Origin: Cylindrospermum sp. FACHB-282
GTDB lineage: Bacteria; Cyanobacteriota; Cyanobacteriia; Cyanobacteriales; Nostocaceae
Assembly: GCF_014697195.1 (NCBI RefSeq)
Contig: NZ_JACJRJ010000016.1
Location: 53,474 to 117,473, forward strand
DNA length: 64,000 nucleotides
Direction: 5' to 3'
The first letter of the stretch is position 1, and each line of letters starts with the position of its first letter. The translations under genes were made by a program, and so were the position numbers. Below the pieces are notes generated by a model. That model did no database searches and had not been told where the DNA came from. It was given only the letters and a program-made list of their open reading frames with translations. Of the stretch, positions 1 to 10,721 are shown piece after piece.

Positions 1-176
1 TTGGTGCAGATAGCTTTTATAACCGTGGAGGAAGTTTTTTTGCCATTAAGCTTTGCTCTTCCAAAATCAAGGTTGGTAAATATTTTCTCCGAAAAGTAAC
101 AAAAGAGGGTTAAGTTATGAGCCGTAAGTTTTTGGAAATTTAGTATGGTCGCTATGGGTCAAAGCGGTCAGGGGCT

Positions 177-425
177 TCATCCTCTATCGTAGCAACCCTT
201 GCTAGTGCAGTTCGGCGGCCTACCTCCTGACACGGCATCTAACTGCTCTTGAGTCAGCCCCTCTTCTGCATAAATAGCCTTTAGCTCCTCAATTGTGAAG
301 CTGTAGCCAGATTTTTCAGCAAGTTGGACTACAACTTCGGGACTGTCTGCGATTTTCAGCTTATCTGCTAAGGCTTTGTCGTTTTCAACAGCCTTGAAAA
401 ATTCCTGAACGGTTTCTTTAGACAT
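177..425 (-). CDS. Nif11-like leader RiPP precursor peptide (orphan)
   Basis: N-terminal Nif11-type helical leader (MSKETVQEFFKAVENDKALADKLKIADSPEVVVQLAEKSGYSFTIEEL), double-Gly site (LDAVSGG), short Cys-containing core RPPNCTSKGCYDRG. Confidence 0.8.
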   Translation of the reverse strand: MSKETVQEFFKAVENDKALADKLKIADSPEVVVQLAEKSGYSFTIEELKAIYAEEGLTQEQLDAVSGGRPPNCTSKGCYDRG

Positions 426-880
426 GATGACTTTCTTATTCCTTGTACAACAAAATGAATCTTATTAACCCGGTTGAGTATAGCTTCTGAATCTGAACGC
501 TTTAAGATCCAAGACTACCTGGGTAATTAGCTTTATGCCAGCCAATTTTTTGACTTAAATGAATAGTATCGAACCTGTCTGAAATTTTTAGTCATGATAT
601 ATCAACAGAGTCATAGGCTACACTAGCTTAGGCAGCAATATATTTTTTTGTTACAAAAGAAAATATTTTATCTATATTACCAGCGCTGGTTCGTTTTGGC
701 TGCTTTTCTTATTTACCGATCACAACTTCATAGACACCTAATACCAAGTTGCTAGCTAGAAAGAATATTTCTGAAGAGAAGAGAAGTCAAACATTTTATT
801 TCTTAAATTAGCGATCGCTATGCGGGTGCTGTTGCCCAACTATTCTAAAAGGATGGTTGCACCGTACCTTTGGCACGGCG

Positions 881-906
881 GAGGCTTGCTGTATCCAGCA
901 AGCCTC
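881..906. repeat. Palindromic element with perfect 11-bp stem (GAGGCTTGCTG-tatc-CAGCAAGCCTC)
   Basis: Direct reading; sits in a GC-rich island next to a HIP1-like site (gcgatcgc, about 811-818). Confidence 0.7.
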
Positions 907-963
907 GGCAACATACGCGCCATCGCCACACCTCTAGTCCTTAAATCAGTGGACAAAACTAGA

Positions 964-1161
964 CTATGCGACATAACTATAACCATCAATCCGATGAACT
1001 AGCCGACAATACTTATGTCTCACAGGACTCACTTTACCAATTGAAGTCATCATCTCAAAAACACCAGTTGCACGGACAACCAATCTACCAACATGACTGG
1101 CGGCAAACTTTCCACTAGGTAAAATAGCCCGAACCATATCACCAGTTTGAAATCCAAAGAT
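964..1161 (-). pseudogene. C-terminal relic of IscB-type (RRXRR/HNH) RNA-guided nuclease
   Basis: Manual minus-strand translation: (I)FGFQTGDMVRAILPSGKFAASHVGRLVVRATGVFEMMTSIGKVSPVRHKYCRLVHRIDGYSYVA*; matches the GFQTGDxVKAxVPxGKYAGxHxGRVAVRAxG...YCxLLxRxDGYSY signature of IscB C-termini. No ATG and no HNH/RuvC portion present. Confidence 0.75.
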
Positions 1162-1181
1162 CGTTATCAGGTGAAATGGGA

Positions 1182-1718
1182 TTAATCCCCAATCAACTCC
1201 ACCGCATCTCGTCCATCTAAATCTTGTAAATAAACCTTAACAATCTCTTCTTTAGCGGTAGGCAGCTGCTTGCCAACAAAATCTGGGTGAATTGGTACCT
1301 CACGATGGCCCCTGTCTACCAACACGGCTAAACGAATCACCTCTGGTCTACCGTATTCGTTAACCGCATTTAAAGCAGCGCGAATTGTTCGTCCTTTGAA
1401 AATCACATCATCTACAAGCACAACCGTTTTTCCTGTGAGGTCAAAAGGGATATCGGTTTTCGCTGGAGTCCGTAATCCAATTTTATCAAGGTCATCACGA
1501 TAAAATGTAATATCTAAGGCTCCTACAGACACGTTGATACCTTCAAGATTCTCAATCTGACGCGCCAATAATTCAGCTAACAGCACACCTCTAGTAAAAA
1601 TACCGAGGAGTACCAATTGGGACAAATCGCGTGTCCTTTCCACTATCTGAGAGGCCAGACGAGTCAAGGTACGACGAATTTCTTCTGATGAGAGAATTTC
1701 AATTACTTTGGCAGACAT
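1182..1718 (-). CDS. pyrR: Bifunctional pyr operon regulator / uracil phosphoribosyltransferase PyrR
   Basis: PRTase motif [20 protein letters not shown] and overall PyrR similarity. Confidence 0.93.
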   Translation of the reverse strand: MSAKVIEILSSEEIRRTLTRLASQIVERTRDLSQLVLLGIFTRGVLLAELLARQIENLEGINVSVGALDITFYRDDLDKIGLRTPAKTDIPFDLTGKTVVLVDDVIFKGRTIRAALNAVNEYGRPEVIRLAVLVDRGHREVPIHPDFVGKQLPTAKEEIVKVYLQDLDGRDAVELIGD

Positions 1719-1725
1719 AAATACT

Positions 1726-1788
1726 GGTAATGGGTAATGGGTAATGGGTAATGGGTAATGGGTAATGACTAATGACTAATGACTAATA
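1726..1788. repeat. Short tandem heptamer repeat (TAATGGG)n switching to (TAATGAC)n
   Basis: ggtaatgggtaatgggtaatgggtaatgggtaatgggtaatgactaatgactaatgactaata. Confidence 0.95.
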
Positions 1789-2734
1789 AAATAGCCGTTA
1801 CCCCCAACCACAGGAAAAAGGAATATCGAGTCAGTTGTAAAGCATTCTGTATGACAGTTGGCGTGATGGGATTAATCGCATCTCCTAACAGTGGTTTAGG
1901 TTTCGCTACCCCGCGATACCAATTTGTACCTCCCATCTGCACACCCAAAACAGCAGCATAGGCGCACTCACTCCAGCCAGAATTGGGACTAGGATCGGTA
2001 AGTGCATCCCGCCGACAAATTTGCCAAACATGGAGGGGTTTAGCTGATAGCAGTGCCAGACTTATAACTGTTAATCTACAAGGGAGCCAAGTTAAGCAAT
2101 CTTCTAACCGCGCACTGAACCACCCCAAATAAGTATAGGGTGCTTCCCGATAGCCCACCATTGAATCCAGGGTACTGCTAGCTTTATATGCTAGAGCTAG
2201 GGGAGCGGCTCCCACAGCAGGTATAAACGCACCCACAATTGCATAAAAAAGCGGAGCCATTACCCCATCAGTGGCATTTTCTGTAACAGTTTCCAGCACG
2301 GCTCGCAAAATCTCTGGTTCTGAAAGGTTTTCTGTATCTCGACCAACATAATTGCTTAAAATATGACGCGCCTCCTCCAGATGTCCTGCTATTAAAGGTT
2401 GTAAAACATCTGTAGCTGCTGCTTGCAAACTCGAAAGAGCAAAACAACTAGCTAGGAGAATGCTTTCTAAAGCAATTCCCAACCAGGGATGCAGGCGTCT
2501 GGCACTTTGAATGATAAAAGAGCCGAAGAAACCACTACCAATTATTAAAAACAAGCCTAGCAGAATTCCAGCTAGGCGCTGTGTTAGAGAACTCTGACAA
2601 TATTGCTGAGAAAATTTGCTCAAGCGAGAAATTAACCACCCCATAACTCGCACTGGATGAGGCCAACCCCAAGGATCACCAACTAAGTAATCTAAAATTG
2701 CCGCAATAATTAAGATATAGATGTTATTAGTCAT
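1769..2734 (-). CDS. cbiB: Adenosylcobinamide-phosphate synthase CbiB/CobD
   Basis: [73 protein letters not shown] motifs. Confidence 0.93.
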   Translation of the reverse strand: MTNNIYILIIAAILDYLVGDPWGWPHPVRVMGWLISRLSKFSQQYCQSSLTQRLAGILLGLFLIIGSGFFGSFIIQSARRLHPWLGIALESILLASCFALSSLQAAATDVLQPLIAGHLEEARHILSNYVGRDTENLSEPEILRAVLETVTENATDGVMAPLFYAIVGAFIPAVGAAPLALAYKASSTLDSMVGYREAPYTYLGWFSARLEDCLTWLPCRLTVISLALLSAKPLHVWQICRRDALTDPSPNSGWSECAYAAVLGVQMGGTNWYRGVAKPKPLLGDAINPITPTVIQNALQLTRYSFFLWLGVTAILLVISH

Positions 2735-2811
2735 GAGTTATGAGTTAGTTGTCAATTGTCAGCTGTTAGTTGTTTTGCCATTGACTACTGACCACTGACT
2801 CTTGACCAATG

Positions 2812-3255
2812 TCAAACAACAAAACTAGCTCCTTCACCCAGGGATGCTTGCCAGCTACGAGCATCGTAATAGAGATCTGCCAGAGTAATACTGAACAAAG
2901 CTTCTTTGAGCTTTTGGTTGAGTCTGTGCCAAAGGGTAAATGTTACCCAATCTTCAGCTTGTGCAGGTGTAGTTGCATTATGGGGTAAGTGAGCGACGGT
3001 TTCCCCGACTGCCTCTAAAATTTGTCCTATAGAGATTTGTGCAGGCTCTCGTGCTAATTGGTATCCACCGACGCTGCCGCGAATTGATTTTACTAATCCA
3101 GCACGACGCATTTCTATTAGCAGCTTTTCTAGATAAGGCGCAGGGATATCTTGACGATTGGCGATCGCTCTTACAGATACAGGATCATATCCTGGCTGTA
3201 AACTCAAATCTAGCAACGCCTTCACACTGTAGTGTCCTCTGGTCGTTAGTTTCAT
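2812..3255 (-). CDS. Rrf2 family transcriptional regulator
   Basis: MKLTTRGHYSVKALLDLSL...IPAPYLEKLLIEMRRAGLVKSIRGSVGGYQLAR winged HTH of Rrf2 type. Confidence 0.88.
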   Translation of the reverse strand: MKLTTRGHYSVKALLDLSLQPGYDPVSVRAIANRQDIPAPYLEKLLIEMRRAGLVKSIRGSVGGYQLAREPAQISIGQILEAVGETVAHLPHNATTPAQAEDWVTFTLWHRLNQKLKEALFSITLADLYYDARSWQASLGEGASFVV

Positions 3256-3345
3256 TTGTCAGTTATCATTGGTTATTTGTCAGTTGTCAGTTGTTTTGTC
3301 ACTGACCAATGACCAATGACTAATAACTAATAACTAGGGATCAGC
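3254..3345. repeat. Degenerate heptamer repeat (TGTCAGT / TGACCAA / TAATAAC)
   Basis: gtcagttatcattggttatttgtcagttgtcagttgttttgtcactgaccaatgaccaatgactaataactaataacta. Confidence 0.8.
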
Positions 3346-3654
3346 TTTGCTTATAGTTCTGTGTCCCAATGATCATCCTCAGCAAGTTGACAACTTTTTC
3401 CCGTTACGTTAAAAAACTTAAACAAATACAGTCTAGCAGTAATTCACCAACTATATATAGCTATCAGCATTGCTTTGATTCTATTTTATAAAATGTCTCG
3501 ACAATATTGGTAATCGCGCAACAATTTCGCCTATGAGTGTAATATACTTGTTCAGGCTGAGATCAAAACTAAAGGATTTTGTTCCTATTAGCTCGACCTC
3601 AGCTAAAATAAAATCGATTCAACCACTTCAAACATTCATTTTCGACCTAAGTTG

Positions 3655-4068
3655 ATGCCTAAACAGAAAAAAATAGACCCCCTAGTCGGTGAAGAACTAC
3701 TCAAAAAAGTCAAGGAGCTAGAGAGCGAGAGCAAAGAAGATAAAGCCAAACAGTGTGGCTACTATACCGTTACCAAAAACGGGATAGAGCGCGTCAATAT
3801 GATGAAATTCTTAAATGCCCTAATTGATGCTGAGGGCATTCAGTTGGACAGTACGCCTAGTGCCAATGGTCGTGGCGGACGTAGTGCTAGCTATAGAATT
3901 AGTGTGCAATCGAATGGAAATTTACTGATAGGTTCAGCTTATACGAAACAGATGAATCTCAAACCTGGTGATGAGTTTCTGATCACTTTAGGGAAAAAGC
4001 ACATTCGTCTGCGGCAGGTAGACCCAGAAGGCAGGGAAGATGCTGAAACCGTAGAAGCTACAGCTTAA
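3655..4068 (+). CDS. Cyanobacterial AbrB-like (cyAbrB family) transcriptional regulator
   Basis: GYYTVTKNGIERVNMMKFLNALIDAEGIQLD...SYRISVQSNGNLLIGSAYTKQMNLKPGDEFLITLGKKHIRL; ATG at 3655, whereas the ORF track starts at the preceding TTG. Confidence 0.85.
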   Translation: MPKQKKIDPLVGEELLKKVKELESESKEDKAKQCGYYTVTKNGIERVNMMKFLNALIDAEGIQLDSTPSANGRGGRSASYRISVQSNGNLLIGSAYTKQMNLKPGDEFLITLGKKHIRLRQVDPEGREDAETVEATA

Positions 4069-4179
4069 TAATATAGTCAGTTGTCAGTTGTTTATCTTGG
4101 GCACTGACCGCTGACCATTTACGGGCGGATGGAATGAGATATAGTTTATTCCCATAATATTCATAGGTTAAACCCACCC

Positions 4180-6084
4180 CTACGGACTAATAACTATATC
4201 TGTTGTTGGTAAAACTGGTAAATAGCGGCGTAGTGCTTTACGAGTGAATGCCAAATTACAGGTTAAGGCAATTTGCTCTCTTTCTAGTAAACCCAAAATG
4301 CGATCAGGGTTGTCTCGCTCTACCACTGGTAATTGATGTAAACCACGCACGGCCATGCGGTCTAAAGCCTCAGATAAGGGTTCATCATGCCAAGCATAAA
4401 GGATTTCCGTGGTACAAATATCTATCAGAGTTTGACTGGATAAATTATCATGAATATCCGGAGGCGAATTAGGGTAAGTTTGCCAAAGGGAAAGGGTGCG
4501 GTTAATATCTTCCAGAGAAAGGATACCAACTAATTGCTCGGCATCATCAATTACTAAAGCACTTCGTGTGCGATCGCGTGTCATTTCCACAGCTGCTTCT
4601 AACACCCCTAGAGTTGCAGGCAGTTTTTTCGGGCAAGACTGCATAGCATCTTCTACCAAAATTTGCTGCACAATTTCCGCCTGTTCGTCTTTCAAACCAG
4701 AAAGACCAATTTGTTGTAGATTTGAGTTGGAGTTAAAGGTTGGCTTAATTCGTTCCACTAGCCACACACTCAAACCTACCGCCGCCATCAAAGGTAAAAC
4801 AATGCGGTAGTCGCGGGTTAATTCAAACAGCATTAAAATTGATGTTAACGGTGCTCTGACACTACCAGCCAAAACGGCAGCCATTCCCACCATTGCGTAA
4901 GCTGGGGGAGCAGCCATCTGCTCGCTAATAGTCGGGACTACTAGAGCCAAAATCTTGGCATAAGCTGATCCAAAAGACGCACCCAAAAACATGGCTGGTG
5001 CAAATAACCCACCAACGAAACCACTACCAGCACTGATTGCCGTCATCAGTAGCTTTACCACCAGCAGGGCAACTAACAAATTCAGGGAAAACTCCTGATC
5101 TTGAAGCATGGCTTGCACAGTACCATAACCGATGCCCAAAATTTGCGGGTATTGCAAAGCTACTACACCAACAATCACACCGCCAATAATCGGATGAATT
5201 GGCTGAGGAATTGGTCCCAAAAAACCAAACCCCGGAAGCCGCCCAGCAAAGCAGGCTTTTGCTAACCGAATTGATTCGGTATAAGTTAGGGAAACTAGAC
5301 TTGCGCCTAAACCCAACCCAAGATAAAGGGGTAATTCTAGGGGACTGCGGACTTGGTAAACAGGTAAAGCAAAAGCAGGCTGTGCCCCCAAACCAATTTG
5401 TGCAATTAACGCCGCCACCACCGCGGCTAGAAGCACCACACTCACAGCAGAAGTAGCAAAAGATGTAGCTCCCATCACTACCTCTAAAGCAAAAAATACT
5501 CCAGCGATGGGAGCATTAAATCCAGCAGCTAACCCAGCCGCAGCACCAGCTCCCAAAAGCAAACGCTGTCGCTCTTGAGAAACCTGTAGTACGTCAGACA
5601 ACAACACCCCAAAATTTGTGCCAATTTCTACACTTGGCCCCTCTGGTCCTAAAGAAGCACCACTACCTAAGGAAACAGCGGCGGCCAGCATTTTTGTCAC
5701 TGGTCGCAGTTGTCGCTTGACCTCTGTTCCTTGAGAGACGGCGATCAGAGATGAAAGTCCAGGGCCAAAGTCTTGAGTGCGCCAGCGCATTAAGCCAACG
5801 ATAAGTCCACCTAGGGTGGGAACGCAGGCTAAAGACCAAGCACCCCAGACGCCAATCTCACCCATTAAATTTTCCAGCATTAGGTCATGAGTTAGCTGGA
5901 TCAAATAGTGAAAGGTGACCACGCCCATACCAGTACTACCGCCAATTAAAATGGCTAAAAATAGCACAACTGTTTCTGGGGATGGTTGAATACGGTTAAT
6001 TAGGTGGGTTAAACGAGCGGAAGGTGTGGGAAAAGCAGGTAGTTCCGTTACCTTCCTCAATTGAGTGGGAGGCAAGAGAGTCAT
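4180..6084 (-). CDS. ClC family chloride channel/transporter with C-terminal CBS pair
   Basis: GSGASLGPEGPSVEIG, GAAAGLAAGFNAPIAGVFFALE, GGLFAPAMFLGASFG motifs plus two CBS-like segments. Confidence 0.92.
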   Translation of the reverse strand: MTLLPPTQLRKVTELPAFPTPSARLTHLINRIQPSPETVVLFLAILIGGSTGMGVVTFHYLIQLTHDLMLENLMGEIGVWGAWSLACVPTLGGLIVGLMRWRTQDFGPGLSSLIAVSQGTEVKRQLRPVTKMLAAAVSLGSGASLGPEGPSVEIGTNFGVLLSDVLQVSQERQRLLLGAGAAAGLAAGFNAPIAGVFFALEVVMGATSFATSAVSVVLLAAVVAALIAQIGLGAQPAFALPVYQVRSPLELPLYLGLGLGASLVSLTYTESIRLAKACFAGRLPGFGFLGPIPQPIHPIIGGVIVGVVALQYPQILGIGYGTVQAMLQDQEFSLNLLVALLVVKLLMTAISAGSGFVGGLFAPAMFLGASFGSAYAKILALVVPTISEQMAAPPAYAMVGMAAVLAGSVRAPLTSILMLFELTRDYRIVLPLMAAVGLSVWLVERIKPTFNSNSNLQQIGLSGLKDEQAEIVQQILVEDAMQSCPKKLPATLGVLEAAVEMTRDRTRSALVIDDAEQLVGILSLEDINRTLSLWQTYPNSPPDIHDNLSSQTLIDICTTEILYAWHDEPLSEALDRMAVRGLHQLPVVERDNPDRILGLLEREQIALTCNLAFTRKALRRYLPVLPTTDIVISP

Positions 6085-6568
6085 TAACAGGCGGTGTGCA
6101 GGGTAAATGTAAGAAAAAATTTAAATCTTTATCTGTTACTTCTCATTGTGAGCCATTATTTAGCAACCAGACAAGTATGCTTGATTGGCTTGATTTACAA
6201 AGGGTTGGTAAAAAAATGCAACTACTCACAGTTTTTGTGGGGAGAATGGTTAAATGGGAGAGAATTAATAGTCAATGGTCAAGGATCATTAGTAGATCCG
6301 GGTGAGCGCAGACAGTATTTTCTGTAAAGAAAATAGTTGGGCTGTAGTCTTATTTGATACGGTAGTGGCAAGCAGTAACGAGGATTTATCCTCACTGAAA
6401 TCTAGCTATAATCCTGTTACGACCATGTAGCTCTTCTTAGTAGCCATAAAAATGTATGTGTAATTCATGACTAATGACTGACCATACTGAGCAGTATACT
6501 AAGTGTTGAGCAAAATTCAATATAGCTATTGTTATAGAGCGAGTAAATGGACTAGGCGGACGAGGTAG

Positions 6569-6955
6569 ATGAATATACACACCTTTGATAATCATTATGT
6601 TACTTGCCCAATTTGCCAAAGAAATACCAGGACAAAGCCAGTCAGGACTTGCATCGGCTTGTTTAGTTGTCCTTATTGCCAGGAACGCCTGGTAGTCTGT
6701 AAAAGTGGTCATTACGTCCGCGATCCGTTTACCTGGAAACAGATAATGATCTCTTCGGTACTACGTCGTCAAAGCCGACCTTTAGCCAGGATTATCAGGG
6801 ATTTTGCCCTGCTCAAACGTCCTGTGGTAGCTTTGGCTGTGGGCAGTGCAATTTTTTTTAGTCTGATTGCTATCACCCAAGAAAACACTGGTTACGATTA
6901 TCAAATGGTTCCAGGAACCGAGAAAGTTAAAGAAGCAGGAACAGAATTTCTATAA
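6569..6955 (+). CDS. Hypothetical zinc-ribbon protein with one TM helix
   Basis: CPICQ...CIGLFSCPYCQERLVVC; hydrophobic segment VVALAVGSAIFFSLIAI. Confidence 0.55.
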   Translation: MNIHTFDNHYVTCPICQRNTRTKPVRTCIGLFSCPYCQERLVVCKSGHYVRDPFTWKQIMISSVLRRQSRPLARIIRDFALLKRPVVALAVGSAIFFSLIAITQENTGYDYQMVPGTEKVKEAGTEFL

Positions 6956-7108
6956 GTGTAAGCCTAAACTTTGGTATAAATCGCCTCTTTCGCAGTATTT
7001 GGCAATATTATATCAAAAAATACTCCTAAGACACTGTGTCCCATCTTTGAGATGAGCGGGTAATGGGTAATTACCAATTACCCATTACCAATTACTGCCA
7101 GAAGCACT

Positions 7109-8731
7109 CTACAGTCGGCTGGTATCTTTGGTAATCAGCTTCCAACCTTCGGCTTGATCAACTAGCTTGATTGACTCTAGTTGGAGATTATCTAAAGCAG
7201 ATGTATTTAGCAGGAAGTAGGGTTGCCCATTGTACTGCCAATAATATTGCAATTCACCAAGAGAAGCGGGAATAATGGTGCGATCGCTATAAAAATCTAA
7301 TGACGGACGATGGTAGGCAAAAGATGTGTATATTTCCCTGTCTGCTGGATTAGCCCGCTTGATCATTGCCGCAACTGGTTTAACTGGATAAGCTTCACCT
7401 AATTCCCAAACCCAGTAGTTAGATTTCATCAACAGCAGCAGGGAAATATAACTTCCCCAAAATAAAATCTTCAGAAACTGCCCGTCGCCTCGCTCTGCCA
7501 AAATAGCTGATAAAGTCATAGTCAAAGCTACTGCGGCAAAAATCATCTGTAAGTCGGTTTTTGGTGGACTATCCCAACTGAAATAAATGCTACCACCTGA
7601 AGCGACTACAGCCAGTATTGCCAAACCAGCTACCCAGGCGCGGGGATAGGATGATGAGAGTATAGGCAAATTTTCTGTCTCTGCTAGTTGGACACCGAAA
7701 GCTAAGGCCAAACTAGGGTAAATCGGAAATAAGTACCAGGAAAATTTGGTACTCATCAGGGAAATTAGCACTAGATAAACGCCACTCCAGACGATGATCA
7801 GTTTTGCCCAGCTAAGATTGCGATTTTCCCAGGTTAAGCGGGCACTTTGCGGTAAAAATAATAGCCAAGGCCATGTCCACTTGATAATTTCTATGAAATA
7901 GAACCAAGGTGGCTCTGACTTCTCGGTGACAACTGTACCAATACTGTTGAGGGATTGAGTTACCAAGCTAATTTGGCCGAAGTCGTAACGATAGTGCAGT
8001 AGCTGGGCAGCATACCAACAAGCTACAGGCAGACTGCCGATGATCACTGCTATCCAAAGATAGTAACTGGTGAGTAGTCGTGGTGTATCCCAAAAGAGAA
8101 AGACTATCGCCATCGCCCCAAGTAAAAGGCCAATCATCCCTTTAGTGAGGCAAATCAACCCAAACCCGATGCCCACGCCAAGACAGTAACGCAAATCCCG
8201 GCGCGATCGCAACACACACAACATCATCACCATCAAAAAGCTGACAACCGCACCATCCAACATCGCCAACCTTCCGTGACGTACTACGGGTAGCATAGTC
8301 AGGTAAATCAAGGCACTATAAACAGCTGCCCAACGTTGGCGAAATATCTCTCGTCCAATGCCATACAGTAAAGGTACGGAAGTTGCTGTTAAAATTGCAC
8401 CGGGTAAACGTGTTGTCCACTCATTCACACCGCCCAGGGAATAAGCCCAAGCAATTAGCAAATGCATTAGGGGAGGCTGATTTTGGTACGCTACACCGGA
8501 CAAAGTTGGGTAAAGCCAATGCATTGAACCCAATGGGGCACGCCAAATTTCTCTAGCCACTTGTGCCACAGTACCTTCATCCCAATCTCGTAGCGGCAGT
8601 CCCCCAAGATTGATGCTAAATAGTAACACTGCTGCCAAAAGCAGTACTATCAGCCATACCCAATCAACCCATTGATCAACCGCGCGATGCTGTTTTTCTA
8701 GATGACTCCAAATAAAGCTTCCTTCTGGCAT
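7109..8731 (-). CDS. Family-39-type (ArnT-like) membrane glycosyltransferase
   Basis: PLRDWDEGTVAQVAREIWR N-terminal acidic motif and multiple TM helices. Confidence 0.85.
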   Translation of the reverse strand: MPEGSFIWSHLEKQHRAVDQWVDWVWLIVLLLAAVLLFSINLGGLPLRDWDEGTVAQVAREIWRAPLGSMHWLYPTLSGVAYQNQPPLMHLLIAWAYSLGGVNEWTTRLPGAILTATSVPLLYGIGREIFRQRWAAVYSALIYLTMLPVVRHGRLAMLDGAVVSFLMVMMLCVLRSRRDLRYCLGVGIGFGLICLTKGMIGLLLGAMAIVFLFWDTPRLLTSYYLWIAVIIGSLPVACWYAAQLLHYRYDFGQISLVTQSLNSIGTVVTEKSEPPWFYFIEIIKWTWPWLLFLPQSARLTWENRNLSWAKLIIVWSGVYLVLISLMSTKFSWYLFPIYPSLALAFGVQLAETENLPILSSSYPRAWVAGLAILAVVASGGSIYFSWDSPPKTDLQMIFAAVALTMTLSAILAERGDGQFLKILFWGSYISLLLLMKSNYWVWELGEAYPVKPVAAMIKRANPADREIYTSFAYHRPSLDFYSDRTIIPASLGELQYYWQYNGQPYFLLNTSALDNLQLESIKLVDQAEGWKLITKDTSRL

Positions 8732-8996
8732 ATTCTACTATAATCATCATTATACTTGCTGGTTTGATTACATAGAGACGACTAGCAAATCTCCAATGCT
8801 CTCACCCAGGAACAACTTATTTTCTGAACAATTGCTAGATCCCAAATTAACTCAATTGCCTCTGAACAGTGAGATTTTTTTGCAGGGGAGTTTTTCTTAC
8901 TTATTTGTCAAATAATTTAACAACTATTCCGCTGGATAGATGATACAAATATTACAAATACAAACTAGTTAATTTATCTCCTTCAGGTGTCTGTAA

Positions 8997-10571
8997 ATGA
9001 GCATACCTTTTGTCTTAGATGTAGCCATTGGTTTAATTTTTATTTACTTAATTTTAAGTTTGCTAGCCTCAGAAATTCAGGAACTGATTACTACGATACT
9101 GCAATGGCGTGCTGTCCACCTCAAAAAGTCAATTGAAATCTTGGTGGCAGGTGATGCAACAAAGTCAGAAGACCCTAGTGTAATCAAGCTTGTAAACGAC
9201 TTGTACGAACATCCTCTAATTAAAAGTGTAAATCAAGAAGCAAAAGGATTTTTAACAACCTTACCTCGCAAATTTATTTGGTTCTTATCATCTCTTCCAG
9301 TCAAATTATCTTTATCTGGAGAAAAAAGAACTAAAACTATTTTTGGATATACAGAAAATCAAGAGGGAGATACTAAAACTCAAAAGCATAGTGCGCCATC
9401 TTACATCCCTGCTGAAACTTTTGCTACCACTCTTATGGAGACATTAGGAATTCCCACACTTGTGCAAAAGTTAACTGAATCAAGACTAATGAATTTTAAG
9501 GATGAACAGTTACATGAAATACAAAAAATACTGTTAAAACTACGGGAATATGCAAATAATCAAGCAAATGACAACTTAACTAAATTTTCCGATAGTATCT
9601 ATGCAGAATTTACAGAGAAAGTTGAACTAGGCTTTGGAAAAATTATTGAAGATTTCTGCAAAGAGAAAGTTGATTTGATTACTAGCATTGATCGCATGGC
9701 ACTCATTGTGGATAAATATATAGATACTTTTGAATTAGATATGCCAGAAGATGAAAATATTGGCAAAGTATTGCAGAGGTTGAAATTTTTAAGAAAAGAT
9801 ATTTTTGACAATGTTGAACAGACTATCTCACTCAGGGGTTTGCGACCTAATATTAATGAAGTTGTTCAATTAATTAATACAGGTAGTGATATTCACGAGG
9901 AATTTAAAAATGAATTTAATGATAAAGATAGCGAAGCTTATCAAACCTTTGAATACTTCAGTAAAAAGCTTGAAGAATTCAGTAAAAAATTGCCCCCATC
10001 TGTAGTAGCTAATATGTCTATTTTGGCCAAGCGTGCCCAGAGGAAAGCTAAAACCACAGAAGAAGGAATATATATTTTAAAAAAAGAACTTGAAGAAACC
10101 TTTGATAACTCAATGCAAAGAGCCTCTGGTGTCTACAAGCGGAATGCTAAAGGAGTAGCAATTTTAATTGGCCTGAGCATAGCTGTTATTACCAATGCAG
10201 ATGCATTTCATATTGTTGGCAGATTATCAAAAGATACAGGAATACGTAGTGCAATTGTTACTAATGCCGGGCAAATAGTGGAAAATAACTCATCAGTAGA
10301 TTTAGCAAAGGTTAAAAAAGAAACTGATCAGGTTTTGACGGAAATTGCTCTACCGATTGGTTGGAATGATGTTAATTTAGAACAGCAATTTAACTGGAAA
10401 CCACATCAAAAGAAGGGTTCCGCTATTTTTAGAGTTTTAACGGCAATTCCTGGTTGGATTTTGAGTGGTATCGCTATTGCTATGGGTGCGCCTTTTTGGT
10501 TTGATTTACTCAATAAAATTGTGAATGTGCGGAATGCGGGTAAACCACCGGCTTCTTCTGCTAAAGATTAG
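8997..10571 (+). CDS. Conserved membrane-associated protein of unknown function
   Basis: N-terminal TM (FVLDVAIGLIFIYLILSLLASEIQE), long helical middle, C-terminal hydrophobic segments. Confidence 0.7.
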   Translation: MSIPFVLDVAIGLIFIYLILSLLASEIQELITTILQWRAVHLKKSIEILVAGDATKSEDPSVIKLVNDLYEHPLIKSVNQEAKGFLTTLPRKFIWFLSSLPVKLSLSGEKRTKTIFGYTENQEGDTKTQKHSAPSYIPAETFATTLMETLGIPTLVQKLTESRLMNFKDEQLHEIQKILLKLREYANNQANDNLTKFSDSIYAEFTEKVELGFGKIIEDFCKEKVDLITSIDRMALIVDKYIDTFELDMPEDENIGKVLQRLKFLRKDIFDNVEQTISLRGLRPNINEVVQLINTGSDIHEEFKNEFNDKDSEAYQTFEYFSKKLEEFSKKLPPSVVANMSILAKRAQRKAKTTEEGIYILKKELEETFDNSMQRASGVYKRNAKGVAILIGLSIAVITNADAFHIVGRLSKDTGIRSAIVTNAGQIVENNSSVDLAKVKKETDQVLTEIALPIGWNDVNLEQQFNWKPHQKKGSAIFRVLTAIPGWILSGIAIAMGAPFWFDLLNKIVNVRNAGKPPASSAKD

Positions 10572-10720
10572 GGTGATAAGTTCCTCGGTGGTGATGTGCT
10601 AGCTACTTTCGGTGAAAAACCCGAATGGTGATAACCATCCGGTAAGCGAGTAAAACGTGGACTTATCAAACAGCCCTCGGCTACAAACTCAACGCAGATT
10701 GCAACGGCTGTATAGTGCAT
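10572..10720 (+). pseudogene. Degenerate tnpB C-terminus (IS200/IS605 family) with stops and frameshift
   Basis: Manual translation DKFLGGDVLATFGEKPEW**PSGKRVKRGL, then after a frameshift LGYKLNADCNG; aligns with TSFLDGDFLPTFGAKPEGWKPSGKRVNRGM...FINADLNG of the TnpB ORF at 63526-63984 in this window. Confidence 0.8.
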
Positions 10721-10721
10721 A

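Noticed and set aside
820-1002. 60-aa + strand ORF
   Set aside because: Spans palindromic repeats and the antisense of the iscB relic; no protein-like signal.
1726-1788. CRISPR array
   Set aside because: Heptamer tandem repeats have no spacers; no repeat-spacer periodicity of 60-75 nt seen anywhere.
6024-6327. Overlapping + strand ORFs between the ClC gene and 6569
   Set aside because: Two frames open over the same AT-rich intergenic DNA; no domain signal.
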